NCBI GenBank assembly: GCA_017626095.1 | Contig: JAGAJL010000024.1 | Span: forward strand, 1-64,000 | Length of the DNA stretch: 64,000 bases | Direction: 5' to 3' | From: Lachnospiraceae bacterium | GTDB taxonomy: Bacteria > Bacillota > Clostridia > Lachnospirales > Lachnospiraceae | Shown: positions 18,341 to 26,880 of the stretch, in pieces | How the letters are laid out: each line of letters begins with the position of its first letter | Position numbering within the stretch: position 1 is the stretch's first letter | Made by a program: the position numbers and the translations under genes | The notes under the pieces: generated by a model | The model's input: the letters and a program-made list of their open reading frames with translations, nothing else | What the model was told of the DNA's origin: nothing | Database searches by the model: none

Positions 18341-19297
18341 TTATAATGCTAAAAATCCCACTAAACACAATACTGCGGTAACAATAGAAAAAACATAAAC
18401 AACTTTGGTTTCTCTCCAGCCGCATAATTCAAAATGATGATGAATCGGTGCCATTTTAAAAATACGCTTTCCGCCGGTAAGTTTAAAATACGTAACCTGA
18501 ATAATCACGCTCAACACCTCAGCAACATAGATAAAACCGACAATCACCAAAAACAACTGCAGCTGCATCATATACGCACACGCTGCAACAAAGCCACCCA
18601 AGGCCAGGGAACCGGTATCTCCCATAAAGACACTGGCAGGATATCCGTTAAATAATAAAAAGCCAAGCAAAGCGCCAACAGCCGCACAGGTTACCGGGGT
18701 AATCGGTGCACCAAGTCCAATTGCACATGCCGTAAAGAAGGTTGCCACCAAAATCGTAACACTGGTTGCCAGTCCATCCAGTCCATCCGTAAAATTAGTT
18801 CCATTGACCGTGCCCAGCACAACAAAGAAAAGCAACGGAATGTTTAAAAAGCCAAAATCAATGTATTGACCCGACACAAACGGAATTCTCCAAGCCAGAC
18901 TAACATCTGTATAGGCACACAGATAATATGCAAAAACAGCCGTTACAATAATCTGTAATAAAAACTTCTGCCATGCACGCAATCCCATGGATCTTTTTAA
19001 AACAACTTTTATATAATCATCCAGAAAACCAATCAGACCAAATCCCAGAGTTAAAAACAAAATGGGAATTATCTGCGGATAACTTTTTATGAAAAATAAA
19101 GAAGTAATGGTCATGGCTGTTAATATCAAAAGACCGCCCATAGTAGGTGTTCCATTCTTTTTCAAATGACTTTCCGGTCCTTCATCGCGCACGGTCTGAC
19201 CGACTTTCAACTTTCGCAAAAAAGGAATTAAAACCGGTCCCAGAGCAACGCTGATCACAAATGAAATTAATGTAGGTATTACAATTTCCTGATACAT
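18341..19297 (-). CDS. mraY: phospho-MurNAc-pentapeptide transferase MraY
   Basis: A 318-residue membrane enzyme that makes lipid I from UDP-MurNAc-pentapeptide and undecaprenyl phosphate. The aspartates are visible in GFLDDYIKV (about residues 92-100) and NFTDGLDGLAT, and the substrate-binding HHH in MAPIHHHFE. Two starts are possible, 19309 and 19297; alignment with the family N-terminus (MxQxxI...LISFVISV) favours 19297. It lies directly upstream of ftsW with a 16-bp gap. Confidence 0.95.
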   Translation of the reverse strand: MYQEIVIPTLISFVISVALGPVLIPFLRKLKVGQTVRDEGPESHLKKNGTPTMGGLLILTAMTITSLFFIKSYPQIIPILFLTLGFGLIGFLDDYIKVVLKRSMGLRAWQKFLLQIIVTAVFAYYLCAYTDVSLAWRIPFVSGQYIDFGFLNIPLLFFVVLGTVNGTNFTDGLDGLATSVTILVATFFTACAIGLGAPITPVTCAAVGALLGFLLFNGYPASVFMGDTGSLALGGFVAACAYMMQLQLFLVIVGFIYVAEVLSVIIQVTYFKLTGGKRIFKMAPIHHHFELCGWRETKVVYVFSIVTAVLCLVGFLAL

Positions 19298-19328
19298 AAA
19301 TGACTTCATCCTTTCCGTTTATCCATTG

Positions 19329-21074
19329 TCAATTATACTGGATTCCCTCTAAATAGGGAAGAATATTTTCATACAGTTTTTTAATTACCGGAGCAGCAAT
19401 CTGTCCGCCATAATACACACCCTGAGGTTTCCTGATAATGACAAGTGCAATGATCTGCGGATCATTTGCCGGTTCAAATCCGATAAACGATGCAATATAC
19501 TGACCACTGCTACGTGGCAGTGTCTGACTGGTAGCTGTCTTTCCACCGATGGAATACCCTTCAATATATGCTTTTTTTCCGCCGCCTTCGCTTACGACCT
19601 TTTCCAGCATAAAGCGAAGTGTTTCGCTGGTTTCATCTGATACAATATCATCCTGAACCGAATAATTAAATTTTGTTACATTTCCGGTCACGGAATCGGT
19701 CACATAATCAGCCAGATGCGGTGTCACCCGGTGTCCACCGTTAATTAAGGAACTAATGGTTGTAATTAACTGAATGGGCGTAATCTGAAACGATTGTCCA
19801 AAAGAAACCGTCGCTAACTCTACTAACCCCATATCTTCTTTCTTGTGCATAATGGTTCCGGCTTCTCCCGGAAGATCTATTCCTGTTTTATTTAATAACC
19901 CAAATTGCTTAAAATATTCATAATATCGGTCGATACCAACCCGAAGTCCCACATTGATAAAGACCGGATTGCAGGAATTCATGGTTGCCGTCAAAAAGTT
20001 CTCCGATCCATGCCCCTGTGTCTTATGACAACGTATCTTCCGATCCTCAACAATGCAAAATCCCGGACAATGAAACTGTTCATCCAGACGGACCGCTTTA
20101 CATTCCAGTCCCGCAGCGGCTGTAATTACCTTAAACGTCGAACCCGGTTCATAAGTATCATTGATACAGGCATTTCGCCACATCTTATTGGCAGCTTCCG
20201 TCGTATTCCCCGACACACTCTGAAGTACTTCAGGGGTTTTTTCTTTGTAAGCATATTCTAACTCAAAAGGATGATTGAGATCATATTCCGGAACATCCAC
20301 CATGGCTAAAATAGCACCATTATTCGGATTCATAACAATCAGCGAAACACTTTCCGCCTCCTTGGCCTCCATCACCTGCATTGCCAACTGTGTGGCATAG
20401 CTTTGAATATTCATATCCAGTGTCAATGTCAGATCATTTCCTGCAATCGGCTCAATTCTGCTTTCCCCTGTATAGTCCAGTTCCAGGCCTTTGGCATCTG
20501 TTAACGTCAGAATTGTCCCGTTCGTTCCCTGAAGTTGTTCATCATATTTAACTTCCAGTCCGAGAATTCCCTGATTATCACCGCCGGTAAATCCCAAAAC
20601 TTTACTCGCTAACGAAGAATAAGGGTAAAAGCGTTTATAATCTTCATCTACTTTTACCCCGGATAAGTTGCACTGCCTGATTTTATCACCGACAGACTTA
20701 TCAACATTACTTTTTATTCGTTCCATGGAGGAATATTTCTGTACTTTTTTTAATACGGTTTCATAGTCCATTTCCAACTCTTTGGAAAGAACACCTGCTA
20801 CCTCTTCCGGGTTCTCAATCTGTGAGTGAATGACTGAAATCGTACAAACAACTTTATTATCCGCAATCACAGTCCCGTTTTTATCTAATATCCGTCCCCG
20901 TGCCGCCTTGATGGAGCGCTCTCGTTCGTGAAGTTCCAATGCCTTCTGGGAATAATATTCGGATTGAAATACCATGACATAAACCAATCGTCCCGTAAGC
21001 CCCAGTAGCATAAGCAGTAAAACAAAAAATGCAAAGACGATTTTCTTTTTGTGATAAATCTGAAAACCTTTCAC
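19329..21074 (-). CDS. class B penicillin-binding protein, SpoVD/FtsI type, with KTA motif
   Basis: A 581-residue transpeptidase with one N-terminal membrane helix (about residues 11-33), a dimerisation domain (ARGRILDKNGTVIAD) and a catalytic domain. SxxK is in PGSTFKVIT, SxN in NSCNP, but the third motif reads GGKTATSQ rather than KTG. This substitution appears in a position that otherwise aligns perfectly (QYIASFIGFEP follows). The start is a GTG at 21074 with only a weak GGGG upstream. It is the second of two class B PBPs in tandem; one may serve division and the other sporulation, but there is no C-terminal PASTA pair to mark it as SpoVD. Confidence 0.88.
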   Translation of the reverse strand: MKGFQIYHKKKIVFAFFVLLLMLLGLTGRLVYVMVFQSEYYSQKALELHERERSIKAARGRILDKNGTVIADNKVVCTISVIHSQIENPEEVAGVLSKELEMDYETVLKKVQKYSSMERIKSNVDKSVGDKIRQCNLSGVKVDEDYKRFYPYSSLASKVLGFTGGDNQGILGLEVKYDEQLQGTNGTILTLTDAKGLELDYTGESRIEPIAGNDLTLTLDMNIQSYATQLAMQVMEAKEAESVSLIVMNPNNGAILAMVDVPEYDLNHPFELEYAYKEKTPEVLQSVSGNTTEAANKMWRNACINDTYEPGSTFKVITAAAGLECKAVRLDEQFHCPGFCIVEDRKIRCHKTQGHGSENFLTATMNSCNPVFINVGLRVGIDRYYEYFKQFGLLNKTGIDLPGEAGTIMHKKEDMGLVELATVSFGQSFQITPIQLITTISSLINGGHRVTPHLADYVTDSVTGNVTKFNYSVQDDIVSDETSETLRFMLEKVVSEGGGKKAYIEGYSIGGKTATSQTLPRSSGQYIASFIGFEPANDPQIIALVIIRKPQGVYYGGQIAAPVIKKLYENILPYLEGIQYN

Positions 21075-21133
21075 AAAACTACCCCAAAAACCAGCTTTTT
21101 ACTAATCTATTAGGTAGTCTATTTCTTTATGAC

Positions 21134-23350
21134 TTAATCCACATTCATATTTGCTTCATCTTCCTCGGAATATCCGTTTTCCGATTCGTTTGTACCATCC
21201 GCATGAATGGAAAGACTGTCGTCAACCAATGCTCCTACACCACCTAAATCCGATGTTGTAGGGTCAATCGGCTCATAGGTTTCCGGATCCAGATATTCTC
21301 CGGTATTGGGATCTATCGCATAACCGGTTGCCGCATCAATCTGCGCCTGAATGGAATCTGCCGGTTTAATGGGTTCTTCCTCGGTTTGTTCTTCCTCATC
21401 AGGTTCAATCATGGTCGGATAGCCGGATAATACGCCAAGCTGACGTAACTGCTCTTTTTCTTCTTCCGTAATTTCCTCGGTTCTGAAAATCTGCATATAG
21501 GGAAGAATTTCCGTCATAATATTCTTACAGATTTCCTGTGCAAAGGTAGAGTGCGGCTGATGGTCCACATTGGGTCTGTCAATGACAACATATACAACTA
21601 CCTGCGGATCATCGACCGGTGCTAATCCGATAAAGGAAACAACGTAGTTTCCGGTTCCACGAGGATACATCTCAGCGGTTCCCGTTTTTCCACCGATTAA
21701 ATATCCGGCCGGAACAGCCGTTTTACCGGTACCGATATCACAGACATTAAACAAATATCCTTTCATCCTATCCGATGTTGATTCGGATATGGTCTGTTTT
21801 AAAACACGCGGCGTAATTTTTTCTGCAACACTTCCGTCTGCGTTGCGGATTTCTTTTACAACATGAGGCTGATAATAGTAACCTCCATTCACTATCGAGC
21901 AGAATGCACTTGCCATCTGTATCATGGTAACATTATATCCCTGTCCGAATGTGGAAATGGCTAAATCCGCACTTCCCATATTATCCGGATCAAAAACGAG
22001 CGTATCCGTTCTGGCCTCTCCTGCTAAATCAATATTGGTCTTTAAGCCGATGTTAAAGTTGGATAAATACTCTGCCAAAGTACCACTGCCCATGGCGGAA
22101 CCAATATTCATCAAAGCCACGTTGCAGGATTGTTCGAGCGCACCGGATAAAGTCAATGTACCATGACCAATTCGTTTATGACAGTGAATTTTATGTCCGC
22201 CGACTTCTAACACACCGCCGCAATTATAGGATTCATTCCCTGTTAACACACCGGCATCCAGACCGGCAGATATGGTCAGGGATTTTGCCGTAGATCCCGG
22301 TTCATAAGTATCGGAAATACAGAAATTTCTCCAGATCTGATTTAATGCATCATAACGTTCTTCCTCCGTCATTGCTGCGATTTCTTCCTCTGAATACAGT
22401 CCATTTTCACTTAAGGATCTCGGATTGTTTAAATCAAATACCGGATAACCGGCCATAGCAAGCACTTCTCCGTTATTGGGGTCCATAACAATGACGCCGG
22501 TACTCTTACTTCCAAGTTCTCCTGCCCGGTATGCGTTTTCTCCTTCGTGTTCATGATTCCACTGTGCCACATACTTATCTACGATACTTTGTATATTGGC
22601 ATCAATTGTCGAAACAATGGTCTGTCCGTCCCTGGCTGGAATGGTGGTTCTTTCCACATCCGAGTCATCCGTCAGATAACCATATTCCCGGCCGTCCGTT
22701 CCGTTCAAAATACTGTTATAGTACTCTTCTAATCCAAAACTTCCAATATCCTTACCGACCGTAAAACCTATGGTATCACACGCTAAGCTTCCATAAGGAT
22801 AAACTCTCTTATATTCACTTTCAAACCAGATACCCTTGATATTCGGATACTCGGACGGATTGCTCTGCATTTCCACAAAATCAGCAATTTCTTCATATTC
22901 CAGCTTTTTAAACAAAACATGATAGCGGTCATCTTTATTCGTCACGATATAATTGCGCAATTCGTTGATGTCGACATCAAAACAGGCATCCAGCGCCGCA
23001 AGTGTCGGCTCCAAAGCCCCCTCCACACTGTTGATAATGCTTGAATCTACAACTAAGTTATATACTTTTTCACTGTACGCCAGCTTTGTACCGTTGGTAT
23101 CCAGAATATCCCCTCGTTTGTAGGGAAGTGTTGTACTGACATAATTCTGCTGAGACAAGATTTTTCTCTTATAGTTTTCGCCGTTTTCTTTATTAATCAT
23201 AAACAAACGGACACTCAAACCGACGAAAGCCAGTAAGACTATAAAAAATAGAAATACCAGCTTTTTTCTCATATCATATGTGAAATGTCTTACATTCTCC
23301 GACTCTCTCTGGGGAGAGGAAGAAAAAATTTCTTTTATACGTTCTATCAC
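21134..23350 (-). CDS. class B penicillin-binding protein, FtsI/PBP2B type, acidic C-tail
   Basis: A 738-residue transpeptidase with one membrane helix (about residues 30-50), the dimerisation domain starting near KRGDILDTNGTKLA, and catalytic motifs SxxK (PGSTAKSLT), SxN (SCN in LEQSCNVAL) and a canonical KTGT (IGGKTGTAEMYPR). The last 110 residues are an acidic, Pro/Thr-rich tail (EPDEEEQTEEEPIKP and beyond) with no known domain, probably disordered and extracellular. The start is a GTG at 23350 after AGGTGG. It follows ftsL by 11 bp, the normal place of ftsI. Confidence 0.9.
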   Translation of the reverse strand: MIERIKEIFSSSPQRESENVRHFTYDMRKKLVFLFFIVLLAFVGLSVRLFMINKENGENYKRKILSQQNYVSTTLPYKRGDILDTNGTKLAYSEKVYNLVVDSSIINSVEGALEPTLAALDACFDVDINELRNYIVTNKDDRYHVLFKKLEYEEIADFVEMQSNPSEYPNIKGIWFESEYKRVYPYGSLACDTIGFTVGKDIGSFGLEEYYNSILNGTDGREYGYLTDDSDVERTTIPARDGQTIVSTIDANIQSIVDKYVAQWNHEHEGENAYRAGELGSKSTGVIVMDPNNGEVLAMAGYPVFDLNNPRSLSENGLYSEEEIAAMTEEERYDALNQIWRNFCISDTYEPGSTAKSLTISAGLDAGVLTGNESYNCGGVLEVGGHKIHCHKRIGHGTLTLSGALEQSCNVALMNIGSAMGSGTLAEYLSNFNIGLKTNIDLAGEARTDTLVFDPDNMGSADLAISTFGQGYNVTMIQMASAFCSIVNGGYYYQPHVVKEIRNADGSVAEKITPRVLKQTISESTSDRMKGYLFNVCDIGTGKTAVPAGYLIGGKTGTAEMYPRGTGNYVVSFIGLAPVDDPQVVVYVVIDRPNVDHQPHSTFAQEICKNIMTEILPYMQIFRTEEITEEEKEQLRQLGVLSGYPTMIEPDEEEQTEEEPIKPADSIQAQIDAATGYAIDPNTGEYLDPETYEPIDPTTSDLGGVGALVDDSLSIHADGTNESENGYSEEDEANMNVD

Positions 23351-23361
23351 TTTTACACCAC

Positions 23362-23856
23362 CTATGGCATCTGCGCATACTGTCTTACGTAATCATCACC
23401 CTGTGTTTCAATCGTAACAACCTGACCTTCTTGCGCATACTGCATGCCAAGTTCATTGATTGCAACATCTTTTACATATGCAAGATCAACCGATGAAATA
23501 ATCCGGCTGTATTCTTCATCATTTGCCATTTTCATGGAATTCAACTGACTTTCTTTTCTTGCAATAGTTTCCTTTAATGCTTTGTTTTGTGACTGGATAT
23601 TAATATAATTTACCAGAATTACGGATGACAATACAAGTGCTGCCATTAAAAAAACAACATATCCGAAATTCATATGTACATGTCTTTCTCTGACTCTCCG
23701 CTGAACATCCGGATTCTCAATCGGTGTGGGAGCTTTATGAATTTCTTTTCTTACGTCAATTTTTCGGGCTGTATTACCGTCAATATAATATTCACCGTAT
23801 CCGCCGCTTCTTGTATATTTACTTCTGCTCGTATAATTTCTTGTGTTCTTGCTCAT
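23362..23856 (-). CDS. ftsL: FtsL-like septum protein
   Basis: A 164-residue bitopic protein with a long basic N-terminal tail (about 62 residues), one membrane helix (GYVVFLMAALVLSSVILVNY) and a short extracellular coiled coil (QSQNKALKETIARKESQLNSM). This architecture and its place between rsmH and the first PBP gene identify it as FtsL, which links FtsQ/FtsB to the septal synthase. The sequence is otherwise poorly conserved, as is normal for FtsL. The N-terminal tail is longer than in B. subtilis. Confidence 0.8.
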   Translation of the reverse strand: MSKNTRNYTSRSKYTRSGGYGEYYIDGNTARKIDVRKEIHKAPTPIENPDVQRRVRERHVHMNFGYVVFLMAALVLSSVILVNYINIQSQNKALKETIARKESQLNSMKMANDEEYSRIISSVDLAYVKDVAINELGMQYAQEGQVVTIETQGDDYVRQYAQMP

Positions 23857-23879
23857 CCTTGATCATTCCTTTTATTTCT

Positions 23880-24010
23880 TTTTGTCTTATTCTCTTTTTT
23901 CTTAATTATTGTCTTTCGTATCTTTTCTTTTTGTATGTTTTCCTTGTTTTGTATATTTGCTTCCTGTTTTTTCTTTTAGTTATTTGCTTTTCTTTGTTCT
24001 TTTAAATTAA
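23880..24010. repeat. low-complexity purine-rich tract before ftsL
   Basis: The minus strand between rsmH and ftsL is almost only A and G with scattered C and T, built of short AAAGAAAAG- and ACAAGGAAAAC-like words. No ORF of note or hairpin is present in the 211-bp gap. Confidence 0.5.
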
Positions 24011-24067
24011 TGATTGTTGTACTTTTCAAATCGTTTTTCTTTGTTCTTTTCAAAGTATGTTTATTCA

Positions 24068-25003
24068 TTAAACTCTTTCAAAAATGCGGAGCTTTGCACT
24101 TTTGGACCTGCTGTTATCTTCCAGTTCTTCCTCTGATGGTAAAATAGGTTTTTTCGTTATCACTTTTCCCAAAGAAACCTGATTACATGTACAGATTGGA
24201 AATCCCGGTGGGCATGTACAGGGATTTTCCTGTTTCTTAAAAATGGATTTTACAATTCGATCTTCTAAAGAGTGAAATGTTATGATACAAATCCGTCCAC
24301 CTGGGTTCAAAAACCGGATCATTTCTTCCAGTGAATTTTTCAAAACATCCAGTTCTCTATTGCATTCAATGCGGATAGCCTGAAACGTTCTCTTGCTCGG
24401 ATGTCCGCCTTCTGCTCTCATCTTTGCAGGAATTGCAGCTTTTATGATGTCATTTAACTCATAGGTTGTTTCAATTTCTTTTTCCCGCCTTGCCTGCACA
24501 ATATGCTTTGCAATGTTATTGGCAAATTTATCTTCTCCGTAATCCCGAATGATCCGCGCTAAATCCGCCTGTGAATATTCGTTTATTATTTCTTTTGCAG
24601 ACATCGGTTGCCTTAAGTCCATTCGCATATCCAGGGCTGTGTCATATTTATACGAAAAACCTCTTTCAACGGTATCGAGCTGATAAGAAGAAACTCCTAA
24701 ATCAAGAACAATTCCGTCTACTCCTTTGATGCCTTTTTCCTTTAAATCACTGATGGCATTTTCGTAGTTGTCGCGAATGATGGTGACACGACTGTTAAAT
24801 TCACGCAATCTCTCGCCTGCGGCACGAATTGCTGCTTCATCCTGATCGATTCCAAACAAATGACCGTTATCGGAAAGCCTTTTGGCGATTTCATAGGAAT
24901 GTCCGCCACCACCAAGGGTTCCGTCCACATAAACCCCATCCGGTTTTACATGCAATCCTTCAATTGTCTCATCCAGTAAAACGGATTTATGTGAAAAGTT
25001 CAT
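24068..25003 (-). CDS. rsmH: 16S rRNA m4C1402 methyltransferase RsmH
   Basis: A 311-residue SAM-dependent methyltransferase that modifies N4 of C1402 in 16S rRNA. The N-terminus [13 protein letters not shown] leads to the SAM-binding [14 protein letters not shown]. Further family motifs are [22 protein letters not shown] and [12 protein letters not shown], and a CxC cluster ([12 protein letters not shown]) lies near the C-terminus. The ATG at 25003 follows AAAGGCAGG. It is the second gene of the dcw cluster after mraZ. Confidence 0.96.
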   Translation of the reverse strand: MNFSHKSVLLDETIEGLHVKPDGVYVDGTLGGGGHSYEIAKRLSDNGHLFGIDQDEAAIRAAGERLREFNSRVTIIRDNYENAISDLKEKGIKGVDGIVLDLGVSSYQLDTVERGFSYKYDTALDMRMDLRQPMSAKEIINEYSQADLARIIRDYGEDKFANNIAKHIVQARREKEIETTYELNDIIKAAIPAKMRAEGGHPSKRTFQAIRIECNRELDVLKNSLEEMIRFLNPGGRICIITFHSLEDRIVKSIFKKQENPCTCPPGFPICTCNQVSLGKVITKKPILPSEEELEDNSRSKSAKLRIFERV

Positions 25004-25093
25004 AACAACCTGCCTTTATACTTCCCTGACCCAGTCTATTTATTTGACTTCATTTTCGCTTTTCATAATTACTCTTTTTATAATTTCTCTTTT

Positions 25094-25525
25094 TTAGAAA
25101 GAAATTCCGATACTTGAAAGTTCTTCCGCAATATCATTGATATCATCAAATGAAGTAACATCATCCCATTTGGATTTATCCCAGATTTCAATATGTCCGC
25201 CGACACCGGCAAAAACAACTTCCTTTTCCAATCCGGCATATTCTCTCAATGTGGGGGGCACCAGCATTCTGCCCTGCTTGTCCGGCTCCATTTCCTGTGC
25301 TCCGGAAATAAAAAATCTCTTTATCTTACGCACCTTGGCTTCTAAATCAGACTTTTCATTCAGCTTGTCCATAAAAGATTCGAATTCGTATTTTTCAAAC
25401 ACAAAAAGGCACCCTTCCAAACCCTTGGTAACCACAAACTCGTCGCCGAGCATATCACGGAATTTAGAAGGGATGATCAATCTGCCCTTGGCATCTATGG
25501 AATGGTTATATTCGCCCATGAACAT
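25094..25525 (-). CDS. mraZ: transcriptional regulator MraZ
   Basis: A 143-residue protein of two SpoVT/AbrB-like repeats that assembles into rings and represses its own operon. MFMGEYNHSIDAKGRLIIPSKFR begins the first repeat and PDKQGRMLVPPTLREYAGL the second; both carry the DxxGR motif. It heads the dcw cluster. GTG-type boxes with 10-bp period and a consensus-like promoter lie immediately upstream, consistent with autoregulation. Confidence 0.95.
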   Translation of the reverse strand: MFMGEYNHSIDAKGRLIIPSKFRDMLGDEFVVTKGLEGCLFVFEKYEFESFMDKLNEKSDLEAKVRKIKRFFISGAQEMEPDKQGRMLVPPTLREYAGLEKEVVFAGVGGHIEIWDKSKWDDVTSFDDINDIAEELSSIGISF

Positions 25526-25545
25526 AGTCGATCACCGCCAGTCTG

Positions 25546-25602
25546 TATCACTTTCTATCACTTTTTTGGGTTTTCGTGGCATTTCCCTCCACTTTCTCCC
25601 AC
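25546..25602 (-). promoter_or_regulatory. MraZ boxes upstream of mraZ
   Basis: On the minus strand GTGGGA (25597-25602) and GTGGAG (25587-25592) are exactly 10 bp apart, and AAAGTGATAG/AAAGTGATAC (GTGATA at 25556-25561 and 25546-25551) form a second pair with the same 10-bp period. Spaced GTGG- or AAAGTG-type boxes are the known MraZ operator. They lie between the promoter and the start codon. Confidence 0.7.
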
Positions 25603-25613
25603 TTACAATACTA

Positions 25614-25642
25614 ATAATAGACCAGATTAACCATTTTGACAA
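25614..25642 (-). promoter_or_regulatory. dcw cluster promoter
   Basis: TTGTCA (25637-25642) and TATTAT (25614-25619) with a 17-bp spacer on the minus strand, about 90 bp before mraZ and just upstream of the GTG boxes. Confidence 0.65.
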
Positions 25643-25715
25643 GCGAATTCCTTTAGTTTTCTTTTGGGAAATTTTGGTGAAGTTCTTCTTTTTTTAGAAT
25701 ATCTTTCTGTGATAT

Positions 25716-25785
25716 CACAATATATTGTGCTTTATTTTTTGCATAAATCATATATATTGTGCGTTATGTTTTTTTGCACAAATTT
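25716..25785. repeat. 32-bp tandem duplication with palindromes
   Basis: Two adjacent units begin TATATTGTGC and contain TTTTTTGCAYAAAT; they start at 25721 and 25753. The first overlaps perfect palindromes GTGATATCAC (25709-25718) and CACAATATATTGTG (25716-25729). They lie between the lgt terminator and the mraZ promoter, upstream of any coding sequence, and could be operator sites. Confidence 0.5.
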
Positions 25786-25833
25786 TTTTCTTTTTTTCTG
25801 TAAAATTGCACAAAGCAGTAAAACCGCTACATA

Positions 25834-25867
25834 AAAAAAGAGCGATGTTTTCACATCACTCTTTTTA
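25834..25867 (-). terminator. terminator after lgt
   Basis: AAAAAGAG-GATGT...ACATC-CTCTTTTT forms a stem with one mismatch and U-rich flanks on both strands. On the minus strand it follows the lgt stop by 30 bp. Confidence 0.75.
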
Positions 25868-25896
25868 TCACTTAAAAAAATCTCAATTTGCTATTT

Positions 25897-26790
25897 TTAT
25901 GATTTTTCCTCCACTTTGCTCCCCAAAGCAGCCTTTTTCTTCTTAGAAACTAAAAGATGCATGATGATTGCAGCTATCACTGAGGAAACAAAGAGGAAAA
26001 GTCCCAGCATCTGCGATACTGCAATACCGGTATTTCCAATCTGTAACTGGTCTGTCCGAAGTCCTTCCACAAAAAAACGGATAAGTCCGTAGCCGCCCAG
26101 ATACCACAATGTCATTTCTCCATTGAAACGTTTATGTTTGCGATACAAAAACATCGCAATCAGTAGCCCGAGATTGAGCACACTTTCATAAAGAAATGTG
26201 GGATGAACCTGAATATAATTGGTGCCTTCTACAATGTGCGCCGCAATGTCTGCCGAAATATCACTCTGACGAACTGCTTCAATCGGAAGCCGCATAGCAA
26301 AGAGACCATCCGAATAGCCTCCGAATGCTTCCCGGTTCATAAAGTTTCCCCACCGGCCGATAATCTGACCGGTCAAAAGCCCGAAGACTGCTGCATCCGT
26401 AGCATCAAGGAAAGCTACTTTTTTAATTTTACTAAACACAAACATCGTCAGAAAACCGGCGATTACCGCTCCGTATATAGCCATGCCGCCATGTCTGGTA
26501 TTAAAAATTTCTTTGATGTTTCCACGATACATATCCCATGAAAAAATCACATAATATGCTCTGGCTCCGATAACCGAAAAGATAATGGCCGGTACACTGA
26601 AGTCCCACCAGAAATCTTTAGGGTGCCCTAATCTGTCACCTTCTTTGGAGGCAAAAGTAAAACCAAGTATCACGCCAACCGCTATAATCATTCCATAAAA
26701 TGCAATCGGAAACCCAAAGATGCTGATGGTCTTTGGAACATTTGTCAAATAGATTCCCAGATTTGGGAAAGCGATATCTGTTGACTGCAT
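25897..26790 (-). CDS. lgt: prolipoprotein diacylglyceryl transferase Lgt
   Basis: A 297-residue, seven-helix membrane enzyme that moves diacylglycerol from phosphatidylglycerol to the lipobox cysteine of preprolipoproteins. The Lgt signature is seen as GQIIGRWGNFMNREAFGG (about residues 141-158), with GARAYYVIF and HPTFLYESV on either side and the family's C-terminal GLIRFFVEGLRTD. The ATG at 26790 follows AAGAGG. It lies between ychF and the dcw cluster and has its own terminator. A TATTACGTAATA palindrome (26867-26878) stands upstream. Confidence 0.95.
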   Translation of the reverse strand: MQSTDIAFPNLGIYLTNVPKTISIFGFPIAFYGMIIAVGVILGFTFASKEGDRLGHPKDFWWDFSVPAIIFSVIGARAYYVIFSWDMYRGNIKEIFNTRHGGMAIYGAVIAGFLTMFVFSKIKKVAFLDATDAAVFGLLTGQIIGRWGNFMNREAFGGYSDGLFAMRLPIEAVRQSDISADIAAHIVEGTNYIQVHPTFLYESVLNLGLLIAMFLYRKHKRFNGEMTLWYLGGYGLIRFFVEGLRTDQLQIGNTGIAVSQMLGLFLFVSSVIAAIIMHLLVSKKKKAALGSKVEEKS

Positions 26791-26880
26791 AAAAAACCTC
26801 TTTTCCTAGTTTCATAATCAAACACATTTTCTATTATGCTTTTGTATCATACATTATCACTTTTCATATTACGTAATACA

